From NCBI RefSeq assembly GCF_020164595.1, contig NZ_JAIQZE010000001.1, positions 248,001 through 312,000 of the forward strand: 64,000 bases of DNA. Reading direction: 5' to 3'. The position numbers and the translations under genes are program-made. Below the pieces are notes generated by a model that had not been told where the DNA came from, did not search any database, and worked only from the letters and a program-made list of their open reading frames with translations. The stretch's first letter is position 1; every line of letters starts with the position of its first letter. This stretch comes from Psychroflexus longus. GTDB taxonomy: Bacteria; Bacteroidota; Bacteroidia; Flavobacteriales; Flavobacteriaceae. Of this stretch, positions 15,081 through 24,099 are shown piece by piece.

Positions 15081-17570
15081 CTAAGCATCGGGGTTAAGAA
15101 TTTTTTCAATTCTCTCTACACCGTCTTCTAAGTGATATCTAGACATAGTATCTCTAGTTCTATTGATAGCTCTTCTCATATCTCTTTGTAGAGTTTTCAA
15201 TTCTGCTCTCACAAGTGGTCTAATGTCACTTGTTTCTACATCAATATTACTTCTGCTAATGTACCTTCTGTACTGAGCAGGAATACTAGCTTGCTCTTCT
15301 GTCATCAAATGATGCAATCTAGAGATATAAGATCTTTGCAGGTTTCTTCTTATTCTGGAAATTTCCTGTCCAGTTCTCAATTCACTGAAAAGTCCAGTTC
15401 TCAAATCTTCCATCATTTCAACGATAGTATAAGCATCATCGTTGATTTCTTCATTTTCCATCATTCTAGCGAAACGACCAAAATCAAGGACGTTATTCAA
15501 AGCTCTTTCCTGGTAAGATTTGATTTTATCCAGATAGCCATCAAATTGAATTTTGTTGAAAATATCCTGATCAATTAGCCATTCGGGAGTTGTGAATAGC
15601 TGCTCCTGAAGAAATTCCATGGCTCTTACTTGCTTATCTCTAGGCGTATGAATATAAACAGCGCCTTCTTGTTCGTAAGTTTTATAAAACTCGTAAACCC
15701 CACCAATGTTGGCAGCAACGTGACCCATATATCTGTTATATTGACCATAGACCTGGTTATAAAGATCATCAAGATCGTCGTAGTTTTTACCATCTTCAGC
15801 AGTCCATTCAATCAAGTTTGGAACAATTCTTTTGAGATTAGCAATACCATAAGCACTGGCTTTCATTGAGTCATCTCCAAGATCTTCAGTTTGAGAACTA
15901 GGATCAATTACTCCACCGGATTGTTGTTTTCCAAATCTATAAACAGGATCTCCGGCTTTTTCCAGTATCCACTGATCTAAAATTTCTTTTTCCTCTTCAG
16001 GAGTTTTATCTAAAATCGGCTTATAACCCCAAGCGATAGAATATTTATCGTAAGGACCAACATTTGGCATTAGCGACACATCACCATCACCTGGTTGTGC
16101 AATGTAGTTGAATCTGGCATAGTCCATAATAGATGGAGCCGTACCGTTCTTTTTAGTAAACTCAGGATCTCTTAAATCTTCTACATCGTAAGCAACACTA
16201 CTTCCCATGTTATGTGGCAAACCAAGTGTATGGCCTACTTCATGTGAGGAAACAAAACGAATCAATCGTCCCATCACCTCATCTTTAAATTCTACTCCTC
16301 TTGCTTCTGGATTGATGGCTGCCGTTTGTACAAAATACCAGTTACGCAATAAGGTCATTACATTGTGATACCAGTTGATATCAGATTCTAGAATTTCTCC
16401 AGAACGTGGATCACTTACGTGAGGTCCATTGGCATTTGGAATTGGAGAAGCCAAATATCTAACTACAGAATATCTCACATCTTCAGGACTCCAATCTGGA
16501 TCTTCCTCTTCACTTGGAGGATCCATAGCTAGAATAGCATTTTTAAATCCGGCAGCTTCAAAAGCTACTTGCCAATCTTCAATTCCTTGCTTGATGTATT
16601 TTCTCCACTTTACAGGTGTAGCTCTATCGATATAATAAATAATTGGCTCCTTAGGCTCAACCAATTCACCATTTTTGAATTTCTCAATATCTTCATCTTT
16701 CACTTCTAGACGGTATCTGTCTAAATAAGTAACAGTTTCAGATTTTTGATTATCAAGACCATAATCAACTTGTCTACTAGTAAACCAGCCGACACGTTGA
16801 TCGAAATAACGTCTTCTCATAGGAACTTTAGGTAAAAGCACCATGGAATTACTAAATTTTAATGAGACAGATCCTGTACTAGAATTGGAAGGTGGCTCAC
16901 CAGCATTGAATGTTTTGACGTGTCTAATTTCGATATTTTCGGGATAACTTCTGATGGTGTCGATATAAGAACGACTGTCATCCAAACGGGAGATTTTATA
17001 AGGCTTTCTCCTTCTGCTTTGAAGGCCAATAGCTTCTACGTCTTTGTTGAATAAATCTGTAACATCGATTACCGTATTGTTGTTTATAGAATCTTTTTTG
17101 TATGCTTTTACATCAAAAGAATATAAAATAGGCTCAAAATTGGAATTAACAACAGCTTGATTTATCGGCAAGGAATCTGCTGCTGCAATGTCATAAGAAA
17201 CTACTCTTAAATAAACTTTGTCGCCTTTTTTCTGCCAGCGTAACACTTGTTCATTTTGTTTTCCACCACCAAAACCAATGCCTTGAGCAGTTTGAGCGAT
17301 TCTAGTCACCATCAACATTTCTCTGTTGAAAAGCGAATCTGGGATTTCGAAGAAGTAATCTTCTTCAACTTTATGAACGGCAAACAGACCTTCGTCTGAT
17401 TTGGCTTTGCTTGTTATAACTTTATTGTAAGGTTTTACACCATTTTTGGATTCCTTTTTTGGAGAACTTGCAGCTGATTTATCATCTTTCTTACCCTGCA
17501 GGATAGAACATGATGACATCGAAACTACCATCCCCGCGACGAACGTGTAGTAAAGTAACTTTTTGATCAT
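15081..17570 (-). CDS. zinc-dependent metalloprotease lipoprotein (DUF5117/DUF4953 type)
   Basis: 829 residues, the usual length of this Bacteroidota family. The lipobox ends at Cys21 (VVSMSSC), so it is a lipoprotein. An N-terminal beta-rich DUF5118/DUF5117 region (about 45-320) is followed by the metzincin-like zinc site HEVGHTLGLPHNMG with His443, Glu444, His447 and the third ligand His453, then the DUF4953-type C-terminal part. It probably degrades extracellular or periplasmic proteins. It is monocistronic: terminators lie on both sides. The family's natural substrate is not established to my knowledge. Confidence 0.9.
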   Translation of the reverse strand: MIKKLLYYTFVAGMVVSMSSCSILQGKKDDKSAASSPKKESKNGVKPYNKVITSKAKSDEGLFAVHKVEEDYFFEIPDSLFNREMLMVTRIAQTAQGIGFGGGKQNEQVLRWQKKGDKVYLRVVSYDIAAADSLPINQAVVNSNFEPILYSFDVKAYKKDSINNNTVIDVTDLFNKDVEAIGLQSRRRKPYKISRLDDSRSYIDTIRSYPENIEIRHVKTFNAGEPPSNSSTGSVSLKFSNSMVLLPKVPMRRRYFDQRVGWFTSRQVDYGLDNQKSETVTYLDRYRLEVKDEDIEKFKNGELVEPKEPIIYYIDRATPVKWRKYIKQGIEDWQVAFEAAGFKNAILAMDPPSEEEDPDWSPEDVRYSVVRYLASPIPNANGPHVSDPRSGEILESDINWYHNVMTLLRNWYFVQTAAINPEARGVEFKDEVMGRLIRFVSSHEVGHTLGLPHNMGSSVAYDVEDLRDPEFTKKNGTAPSIMDYARFNYIAQPGDGDVSLMPNVGPYDKYSIAWGYKPILDKTPEEEKEILDQWILEKAGDPVYRFGKQQSGGVIDPSSQTEDLGDDSMKASAYGIANLKRIVPNLIEWTAEDGKNYDDLDDLYNQVYGQYNRYMGHVAANIGGVYEFYKTYEQEGAVYIHTPRDKQVRAMEFLQEQLFTTPEWLIDQDIFNKIQFDGYLDKIKSYQERALNNVLDFGRFARMMENEEINDDAYTIVEMMEDLRTGLFSELRTGQEISRIRRNLQRSYISRLHHLMTEEQASIPAQYRRYISRSNIDVETSDIRPLVRAELKTLQRDMRRAINRTRDTMSRYHLEDGVERIEKILNPDA

Positions 17571-17660
17571 GATAAGTTTTAATTTTAAAACAATTGAGAA
17601 TTATCAATTGTGGTTTAAAGTAAGACTTATAAAGAGTTGAATGGTTTAATTTTAAGCATA

Positions 17661-17688
17661 AAAAAACTCTGCTACTACAGAGTTTTTT
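17661..17688 (-). terminator. terminator of the YeeE/YedE pair
   Basis: AAAAAACTCTG (17661-17671) pairs with CAGAGTTTTTT (17678-17688) around a 6-nt loop; the flanking A/T tracts make it a good intrinsic terminator for the minus-strand gene ending at 17709. Confidence 0.8.
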
Positions 17689-17708
17689 TTAATTATGTGT
17701 CTTTACTA

Positions 17709-18122
17709 TTAATGTGGTAACTTATTTTTTAGAATACCATAAACAAAAGTACCAAGAAGAGCTCCAAAAATTACAATCAAAATTGAACCGAACCCTGCTC
17801 CTGCAAGAACATACATTGGTCCAGGACAAGCTCCAGCGAGAGCCCATCCCAATCCAAATAAAATTCCTCCTATCAGGTAACGCGGAATACTCATCGTTTT
17901 GGGTTTCAATTCCATCTCTTTTCCTCCTATAGCTTTTAGATTATTTCCCTTTATAATTTGAGTCCCAATAACTCCAAGAGCCAAAGCAGATCCTATGATC
18001 CCATACATATGAAAAGATCCAAACTCGAACATCTCATAAATTCTAAACCAGGATGCTGCTTCAGATTTATACATCACAATCCCGAAGAAAGTGCCTATAA
18101 TTAAATATACTAGAGTTTTCAT
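17709..18122 (-). CDS. YeeE/YedE family sulfur-transport protein, half 2 (DUF6691-like)
   Basis: 137 residues with four membrane segments. The hallmark loop GACPGPMYVLAGAG near residues 100-113 is the conserved cysteine motif of the YeeE/YedE (TsuA-like) family, whose members move thiosulfate or related sulfur compounds across the inner membrane by passing them along cysteines. It is the short partner of a pair: the 184-residue protein upstream ends 3 bp before this start. Together the two halves would build one full-size transporter. In other flavobacteria such pairs sit near rhodanese or persulfide dioxygenase genes (recollection); none is next to it here. Confidence 0.85.
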   Translation of the reverse strand: MKTLVYLIIGTFFGIVMYKSEAASWFRIYEMFEFGSFHMYGIIGSALALGVIGTQIIKGNNLKAIGGKEMELKPKTMSIPRYLIGGILFGLGWALAGACPGPMYVLAGAGFGSILIVIFGALLGTFVYGILKNKLPH

Positions 18123-18125
18123 ATT

Positions 18126-18680
18126 TTAAAAGATTAAAGGGTATATAAAATTAATCATGATTAAACCTCCAATAAAAAAGCCAATGACTGCAATCAGTGA
18201 TGGTAATTGAAGGTTGCTCAATCCAGAAATGGCATGACCAGAAGTACAGCCGCCTGCGTATCTGGAACCAAAACCAACAAAGAAGCCACCGATGACAAGA
18301 ATAGCAAGAATCTTAGGATCGCTTAAGCTATCTGTACCAAAAATTTCGGTTGGCAAATAAGCATCGCCAGTACTCGTAATGCCGTAAGTTTCGAGTTTGT
18401 CAGCAACATCTGGATTGATCTCCACTGTGTTATCTGAAAGATAATTGGCTGACAAAAACCCACCTATCACTGCCCCTAAGACCACGATAAGATTCCAACG
18501 TTCTTTTTTCCAATCAAATTTAAAAAAGTCAGCAGCTTTACCCGCACCTCCAATGGAGCAGGCTGTTCTCAAATTGGACGACATTCCAAATTGTTTACCT
18601 ACAAAAAGCAAAGTAAACATAACCAACGCGATAAGCGGCCCCGAAACGTACCAAGGCCAAGGATCTGTAATCCATTCCAT
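18126..18680 (-). CDS. YeeE/YedE family sulfur-transport protein, half 1
   Basis: 184 residues with several membrane segments; the family motif is GGCTSGHAISGLSNL near residues 141-156, with Cys143 as the predicted relay residue, and a second conserved-looking Cys in RTACSIGGAG near residue 42. It probably pairs with the following 137-residue half to carry a small sulfur species through the cytoplasmic membrane. The upstream region has a GTAAC-N4-GTTAC palindrome (18727-18740) typical in shape of Crp/Fnr-family operators, so redox or sulfur-dependent control is possible (inference). Confidence 0.87.
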   Translation of the reverse strand: MEWITDPWPWYVSGPLIALVMFTLLFVGKQFGMSSNLRTACSIGGAGKAADFFKFDWKKERWNLIVVLGAVIGGFLSANYLSDNTVEINPDVADKLETYGITSTGDAYLPTEIFGTDSLSDPKILAILVIGGFFVGFGSRYAGGCTSGHAISGLSNLQLPSLIAVIGFFIGGLIMINFIYPLIF

Positions 18681-18726
18681 AATTTCAAATTTTATGCAAA
18701 TTAAAGCTTTATAACAATTACTTATT

Positions 18727-18740
18727 GTAACAATAGTTAC
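18727..18740. promoter_or_regulatory. Crp/Fnr-like palindromic operator candidate
   Basis: GTAACAATAGTTAC is a perfect 5-bp inverted repeat with a 4-bp centre, the geometry of Crp/Fnr-family sites. It is 47 bp upstream of the YeeE/YedE pair (minus) and 81 bp upstream of the beta-barrel gene (plus), so it could serve either. A second, weaker TTAC/GTAA repeat overlaps it. Confidence 0.35.
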
Positions 18741-18820
18741 TAATTAAATTCAAGGTTAAAATTGAATTAAGGCTACATTCAAACGTTGGAAAAAGTCTAT
18801 GTTTATATAAAAATTACAAC

Positions 18821-19474
18821 ATGAAACTTATCTATATAATATTTGCAACTCTTATACTTTTTTCAATAAGCACATTAACTGCTCAACAAGAATACTTTGA
18901 GTATGGTTTTAAAGGAGGTGTTAACCTTTCTACTATATCTGGTGATACCCCTTCGAGTTATGAAACTCGAACTTCCATGAATATTGGAGGATATGGTTTA
19001 TATAAAATTTTACCAAAACTAGGCATACAGGCTGAATTCCTTTATTCTGAACAAGGTTTTGAGGACAGATTTCCTTCAGATCAATTGAATGATGAAGGTT
19101 TGGAAATTGATGAGATAAAAAGCTTGACAAGATTGGAGTATGTCAATTTGCCTATACTAATGAGTTACAATTTAATTGAGCAACTATGGCTTGAAGGGGG
19201 GGGACAAATAGGATATCTAATTAATGCAGAAGAAGAACGAGAAACAAGATTTGTAAACACTTCACAACAGCTAATAAGTGATACAGAAACCATAGGCCAA
19301 ACCAGTAGATACGAAAGCTTAGATTTTGCACTTGTCGGAGGGGTTCGCTATAAACTAAATCAAAACTTCATGGTACAGGCCAGATATACCTACAGTATCA
19401 ATGATATTGACAATGAATTAGACGGTAGTCAATACAACAGCGTTTATAGCTTTTCCGTGGGTTTTGTGTTTTAA
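18821..19474 (+). CDS. outer-membrane beta-barrel protein, PorT-like
   Basis: 217 residues. A signal peptide (1-21, ending TLTAQQ) is followed by YGFKGGVNLSTISGD, the usual first strand of small Bacteroidota outer-membrane barrels (PorT/opacity-like family), and alternating amphipathic strands through to the terminal SVYSFSVGFVF, which ends in an aromatic residue as BAM substrates do. Eight strands would fit the length. No function can be assigned; PorT itself is a T9SS component, but similarity at this level does not show that. Its stop overlaps that of bioA by 4 bp on the opposite strand. Confidence 0.85.
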   Translation: MKLIYIIFATLILFSISTLTAQQEYFEYGFKGGVNLSTISGDTPSSYETRTSMNIGGYGLYKILPKLGIQAEFLYSEQGFEDRFPSDQLNDEGLEIDEIKSLTRLEYVNLPILMSYNLIEQLWLEGGGQIGYLINAEEERETRFVNTSQQLISDTETIGQTSRYESLDFALVGGVRYKLNQNFMVQARYTYSINDIDNELDGSQYNSVYSFSVGFVF

Positions 19475-20793
19475 GCTTGCTTCTTCTTTAAAACATCTAG
19501 GTAATCTTCAATTACTGTGTAAATTTTAGCCAATTGTGTTTCAGTAATGACATAAGGTGGTAAAATATAGACCGTCTTACCTAGTGGTCTTAAAAACACT
19601 CCTTTGCTCATAAAATAGCTAAACATCTCATCTCTCGCATTTCCGTAGCGTTCCATTTCGACGTTAAGGTCCAAGGCCAAAATCACTCCAATTTGTCTAA
19701 CCTCTTGTATCAATTCATGGTTGCGCATCTTGTCGGCAAACATCTGATTTAAACTCATGATATTCTTAATCGACTCTTGAATTTCTTGAGATTGTAGTAG
19801 TTCTAAACCAGCAATAGCAGCGGCACATGCGAGTGGATTTCCTGTGTAGGTGTGACCATGAAAAAGTCCTTTTGAAACTTCATCGGCATAAAAAGCTTTA
19901 TAAATCTTCTTGGTACAACTTGTTATTCCCATGCCAACCATTCCAGCGGATAAGGCTTTACTCAAACACATCACATCCGGCTTCTCCGATAAATAGTCTG
20001 ACGCAAAGTTTTTACCCGTTTTTCCAAAGCCAGTCATCACCTCATCGGCAATACAGATCACATCATTTGCTTTGCACAGCTTAAGCACTTCATTGAGGCC
20101 ATTGAGGTCATAAGTCTGCATCGCTGCAGCTCCTTGAACCAAAGGCTCATAAATAAATCCTGCAATAGCATTCTCCTTCAAGATGGATTTCAATTGAGTG
20201 ATGACTTCTGCATTATTTTGACCATCAGGTCTGGGGATTCTTTTAACTTCAATAAAATGATCTTCAAAAGCACCATTGTAAACGGATAGGCCCGAAACAG
20301 ACATCGCTCCAAACGTATCACCATGAAAACCATCTTCCAGTGCCAACATTACCTTCTTGTCGTTTCCGAGATTATGGTGGTATTGCAACGCCATTTTGAT
20401 TCCAATTTCGGTCGCCGTGGATCCGTTGTCGTTGAAGAATAATTTAGCCTGGTTTTTAGGTAAGATCTCCATCAGTTTTTCGGACAACTCTACTGCAGGC
20501 TCATGTGTAAATCCGCTGAAAACTATTTGATCCAAAGTTTCCATTTGTGCTTTCACTCTCTTTACGATATGCGGATGACAGTGCCCATACATGCTGGTGT
20601 ACCAGGATGCAATGGCATCAATGTAAGTTTTGCCAGATTCGTCCTTCAGCAAGGCTCCTTTTGCAGACTGGATCGCTAATAATTCAGAATTAAGTTTATG
20701 TTGTGTAAGCGGGTGCCAAATGTATTTTTGATCACGTTTTGAAATTGAGGGTGACGTAAAAGGTATAGAAATATGTTTGCCAAAAAGTTTCAT
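19471..20793 (-). CDS. bioA: adenosylmethionine-8-amino-7-oxononanoate aminotransferase
   Basis: 440 residues, class III PLP aminotransferase of normal size. It transfers the amino group of S-adenosylmethionine to KAPA, giving DAPA, in biotin synthesis. Visible landmarks are the substrate-side IWHPLTQHK near the start, YTSMYGHCHPHI, the PLP-binding ADEVMTGFGKTG, and the Schiff-base lysine in CLSKALSAGMVGMG. A -7 box (TAACTTTG, 20810-20817) lies 17 bp before the ATG, so it may have its own promoter in addition to being read from bioD, which ends 73 bp upstream. Confidence 0.95.
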   Translation of the reverse strand: MKLFGKHISIPFTSPSISKRDQKYIWHPLTQHKLNSELLAIQSAKGALLKDESGKTYIDAIASWYTSMYGHCHPHIVKRVKAQMETLDQIVFSGFTHEPAVELSEKLMEILPKNQAKLFFNDNGSTATEIGIKMALQYHHNLGNDKKVMLALEDGFHGDTFGAMSVSGLSVYNGAFEDHFIEVKRIPRPDGQNNAEVITQLKSILKENAIAGFIYEPLVQGAAAMQTYDLNGLNEVLKLCKANDVICIADEVMTGFGKTGKNFASDYLSEKPDVMCLSKALSAGMVGMGITSCTKKIYKAFYADEVSKGLFHGHTYTGNPLACAAAIAGLELLQSQEIQESIKNIMSLNQMFADKMRNHELIQEVRQIGVILALDLNVEMERYGNARDEMFSYFMSKGVFLRPLGKTVYILPPYVITETQLAKIYTVIEDYLDVLKKKQA

Positions 20794-20809
20794 GATCTTG
20801 TATTTGTTG

Positions 20810-20817
20810 CAAAGTTA
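20810..20817 (-). promoter_or_regulatory. candidate -7 box upstream of bioA (TAACTTTG)
   Basis: The minus strand reads TAACTTTGC, a full match to TAnnTTTG, within the bioD-bioA gap. No TTG is present at the expected distance, so it is a half-match. Confidence 0.45.
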
Positions 20818-20865
20818 AGCTTCTTAAAGCTAGTAAATATTTCTTCTGAATTTTATCTCGGCGAC

Positions 20866-21489
20866 TTAAAGCTTATCTAAATTCAACTTAAGTTTTTCAG
20901 CGTACTTTAGAACCACGTCTTTCGAAAAGTTTGCTTCTTCAGAAATTCTTCCAATAAAAGTTAATTGGGTTTTCTCCAAAATGATCTGCTCGGTGGTTGG
21001 GTGTTCATCTCCACTAAAAATAAGTCCGATATTAAAAAATCCACGACTTTTCAAAGCTTCTACAGATAATAAAGTATGGTTGATACTTCCCAAATAATGC
21101 CTGGAGACCAAAATGATTTTATCAGTCTTTTCTACTAAGTCAATGATACAGTCTTCTGCATTAAGCGGTACCAAAAGTCCTCCTGCACCTTCAATGACCA
21201 GATTATTATCGGTTTCTGGTCTTTTGATGTTTTCAAGTTTTATTTCAACATTATCAATATCTGCAGAAGCGTGTGGACTCATGGGTGTATTCAACGCATA
21301 AGCATTTTCGAAAAATCTCGACTTAGAGTTACTTACCAGTGCTTTGACTTTGTGTGTATCAGAATAGTCTAAATCGCCAGCTTGAACTGGCTTAAAATAA
21401 TCGGCTTGTAAAGCTTCTGTAACGATACCGGAAACCACGGTTTTACCAACGTCGGTTCCTATTCCTGTAATAAAGTAAGTACTAGTCAT
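20866..21489 (-). CDS. bioD: dethiobiotin synthetase
   Basis: 207 residues. ATP-dependent carboxylation of DAPA to dethiobiotin. The N-terminal P-loop GIGTDVGKTV (residues 9-18), VQAG with the DAPA-contact region, and EGAGGLLVPL (switch region near residue 100) are those of BioD. It overlaps the 3' end of the upstream CarboxypepD_reg-like gene by 8 bp and lies between bioF and bioA, so it is part of the biotin operon. Confidence 0.95.
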   Translation of the reverse strand: MTSTYFITGIGTDVGKTVVSGIVTEALQADYFKPVQAGDLDYSDTHKVKALVSNSKSRFFENAYALNTPMSPHASADIDNVEIKLENIKRPETDNNLVIEGAGGLLVPLNAEDCIIDLVEKTDKIILVSRHYLGSINHTLLSVEALKSRGFFNIGLIFSGDEHPTTEQIILEKTQLTFIGRISEEANFSKDVVLKYAEKLKLNLDKL

Positions 21490-22570
21490 TTGGTTGATAA
21501 TTTACAGGAAGCATTCCTCCCATTCTACCTTTGCTCATTTCTCCGTCAAAAAGAATTTCGTTAATGTTGGTATGATTACCAAAACTATCAACATAGAACT
21601 CTTTAGTTTTAAAAATTATATCAGAACGGTCTCCTTTGTAAAGCAGTGCTATGCTTTTTCGAAATTTATTAGCAGTTGATGAATTGTTTTTATTCAGCAC
21701 ATCTAAATCATTTCCAACTAAAGTTACAAGATAGCTATCCTCATAGGTTTGCACTTCAAGTGATCCTGGAATTCTTACTTTACGCTTCACCTTCTTAACT
21801 TCAAAAAAATCTGATGCATTCACTAAATTTGATTTATGAAACAACTGATATTGTTTTCTCTTTAAATCTCCGTCACATAAGCTCTTAAAAAAGTGCATCG
21901 ATGATCCATAATAAGCTTTTAGGCGCTTTCTTTGGACTCTTCTTGTTTCCTCAGCGCTGTTTTGAAAAAAAGATGTTCCTCCAAAATAGTTGGTCTTTTG
22001 GTAATCCGTATCTAAAGTCACTTTTGAAAATTCTGAAACAAAATCAACTAAATCAAACTCTACTTTATAGCCTAATTCTTTATTTAAAATTTGAATAGGT
22101 TGTCTTGAGGATGCGTACAGACTTTTCTCATTTTTGTCGTAAAAGAATTTAATCACTTCTTCGTTTTGGATTATTGCTTTTCTACCAGCTTTAGTTTTCC
22201 CTAAAAAGTCACGTTTGAAAGCTTCCAGCATTTCTTCTCTAGAGAAAAGAGAAGCATCTAGAACCACTTCATCCAATCGATTCTCTTCAGGTTTTAGAGT
22301 GATTTTATAATCTTCACCAGGTTTGGGATTGTCCAAATAATAAGTTTTATATCCAAGAAATCTTATAACAAGTGTTAGATTCAATTGCGGGTTATAATCA
22401 ATACTAAAGCTTCCATCTTTTTTGGAAAGCGTCCCAACAGTACTACCATCATAATAAACCGTAGCTTGTGAGAGTGGCTCACTATTATCATCTAAAATCA
22501 CACCTGTAACTTGTTGAGCCATAAGAATTGAACCTGAAATAAAAGCGAGAAGGAATAAAACTGATTTCAT
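21482..22570 (-). CDS. CarboxypepD_reg-like domain exported protein
   Basis: 362 residues. A signal peptide (1-18, SILMAQQ) is followed by a carboxypeptidase-regulatory-like beta-sandwich (about 20-105: VTGVILDDNSEPLSQATVYYDGS through KPGEDYKITL), the domain that also starts SusC/TonB-dependent receptors. The rest (105-362) is a beta-rich domain found in stand-alone flavobacterial proteins of unknown function. It is embedded in the biotin operon, 1 bp after bioF and overlapping bioD by 8 bp. A role in biotin acquisition is conceivable but there is no direct evidence; it is not a channel itself. Confidence 0.82.
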   Translation of the reverse strand: MKSVLFLLAFISGSILMAQQVTGVILDDNSEPLSQATVYYDGSTVGTLSKKDGSFSIDYNPQLNLTLVIRFLGYKTYYLDNPKPGEDYKITLKPEENRLDEVVLDASLFSREEMLEAFKRDFLGKTKAGRKAIIQNEEVIKFFYDKNEKSLYASSRQPIQILNKELGYKVEFDLVDFVSEFSKVTLDTDYQKTNYFGGTSFFQNSAEETRRVQRKRLKAYYGSSMHFFKSLCDGDLKRKQYQLFHKSNLVNASDFFEVKKVKRKVRIPGSLEVQTYEDSYLVTLVGNDLDVLNKNNSSTANKFRKSIALLYKGDRSDIIFKTKEFYVDSFGNHTNINEILFDGEMSKGRMGGMLPVNYQPND

Positions 22571-22571
22571 A

Positions 22572-23732
22572 TTAATTAATTAGTTCTGATAATTTAAACA
22601 AAGCTTTTGAAATTTCCTGTTTTGTATTAAAGCTATGCAAACAAAACCTCAACCTTTCTTTCCCTTTAGGCACTGTAGGTGACAAAATGGGTCTGACATC
22701 GTATCCATCCTGCTGAAGTTGATTTGAAATCGACTTTACCTTTTCATTTCCTCCTATGACGCAAGATTGAATCGCCGACTGACTGTCAATAAAAAAACCT
22801 GTCAGATTACTTATCCCTAACTGATCTCGAAAATGACTAATGTTTTGTCTTAAAGCATCAAAGTCTTTAAAACTGGATTCAAAATAAAGATGTCCGCCCC
22901 AATTTCTGGCTGTAGTTTCTACACTTGGTGCGGTAGTGTAAATAAAGCTTTTTGCATAATTAACGAGATAGGCTTTCAAGTCAGCAGATCCTAAAATGGC
23001 TGCGCCGTGTGAACCAAACGATTTTCCAAAGGTGATAATTCTAGCAAATATTTCCTGACTATAGGACACAAGACCTTTTTTAGAAATTGTGCCTATAGAA
23101 TGCGCTTCATCCAGTATCAGATATGCTGCATATTGATCACAAATCTCGATGAACTCTTCTACATCCGCACTATCACCATCCATCGAGAAGACATGCTCAG
23201 TAATGACGTAGATGGTATCAAATTGGTTTTGAAATTTGGCAAGTTTGCCTTCTAAATCCTCTAGATTGTTATGTTGAAATTTATAGGCTTTGGCTTTACT
23301 TAATGCAATGCCATCTCTAATAGATGCGTGGCTTAATTCATCATAAAGTATCAAATCTTGTCGCTGAGCGATAGAAGAAAGCAGACCCAGATTAGCATCG
23401 TACCCAGAATTGAAAACCGTGGAAGCTTCAGAATTGTAATACTGTGAAAGATGTGACTCAAAGTCTTCAATCATATCGTAATTTCCAGTGAGAAGTCTAG
23501 AGCCAGTTGCACCATGAAGCTCATTGGAATAGGCATTAAGCTTTTCTAGAACAAAATCAGAAATAAATTTATTTTTTGAAAATCCCAGATAATCATTGGA
23601 AGAGAAATCAATAAGATCTGAATTAGATTTTTTGAGTGACCTCAAAGATCCATCTGTGGCACGTTGAATTAATTTTTGCTTCAGTGTACTTGGAAACTCA
23701 GACTTAAGATTTTGGCTCAGATTCTTCTTCAT
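22572..23732 (-). CDS. bioF: 8-amino-7-oxononanoate synthase
   Basis: About 386 residues, alpha-oxoamine synthase family, PLP-dependent. It condenses pimeloyl-ACP or -CoA with L-alanine to KAPA, the first ring-building step of biotin synthesis. Landmarks are DFSSNDYLGF near the start, GATGSRLLTGN, DEAHSIGTI (PLP-pyridine Asp), and the Schiff-base lysine in FGKSFGSHGAAIL. The longer open frame begins inside mrpG at 23765, but ATG at 23732 (or 23738) starts the normal family N-terminus and overlaps mrpG by about 30 bp. A related CoA ligase or KBL function is less likely given bioD and bioA beside it. Confidence 0.93.
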   Translation of the reverse strand: MKKNLSQNLKSEFPSTLKQKLIQRATDGSLRSLKKSNSDLIDFSSNDYLGFSKNKFISDFVLEKLNAYSNELHGATGSRLLTGNYDMIEDFESHLSQYYNSEASTVFNSGYDANLGLLSSIAQRQDLILYDELSHASIRDGIALSKAKAYKFQHNNLEDLEGKLAKFQNQFDTIYVITEHVFSMDGDSADVEEFIEICDQYAAYLILDEAHSIGTISKKGLVSYSQEIFARIITFGKSFGSHGAAILGSADLKAYLVNYAKSFIYTTAPSVETTARNWGGHLYFESSFKDFDALRQNISHFRDQLGISNLTGFFIDSQSAIQSCVIGGNEKVKSISNQLQQDGYDVRPILSPTVPKGKERLRFCLHSFNTKQEISKALFKLSELIN

Positions 23733-24099
23733 TTTCATCCTTTTCTTCATGGCCCCTGAGCTCATGAGTAGATTTATTGTATTTATCTTTCAAATCATCT
23801 GTAATGGATTTTCCCCAAAGTTTGTTGCCAAGAAAATAAGAAGTCCTGCCTATAAGGTGCGCACCTACAGGTGCAGTGATAAGAATAAATATAATCACAG
23901 CCAATACTCGGGTGGTGACTGATGTTTCCAAGAAAAAGAATGCTGCTGAAATGAGTAGAAGACCTACTCCTAGGGTGGCTGCTTTGGTATTTACAGAAAT
24001 TCTTAGATACTGATCTGGCATTCTTAATGTACCAATGGCCGCTAATAAAACAAATAGAGCTCCTAAACTTGAAGTGATGTAAATTAAAATATCAATCAT
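23704..24099 (-). CDS. mrpG: Mrp Na+/H+ antiporter subunit G
   Basis: About 131 residues with three membrane segments (MIDILIYITSSLGALFVLLAAIG, then two more), and a charged C-terminal tail of some 35 residues rich in Glu and Lys. It is the PhaG/MnhG/YufB family. ATG at 24099 is preferred to the longer frame from 24135, because it restores the family N-terminus and gives an 8-bp overlap with mrpF. MrpG is a small structural subunit of the antiporter. It is the last gene of the mrp operon and runs directly into bioF. Confidence 0.92.
   Translation of the reverse strand: MIDILIYITSSLGALFVLLAAIGTLRMPDQYLRISVNTKAATLGVGLLLISAAFFFLETSVTTRVLAVIIFILITAPVGAHLIGRTSYFLGNKLWGKSITDDLKDKYNKSTHELRGHEEKDENEEESEPKS

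Noticed and set aside
23733-23765. Longer N-terminus of BioF reaching into mrpG
   Set aside because: The added residues (Met/Lys-rich) overlap the mrpG tail by 62 bp and lack BioF similarity.
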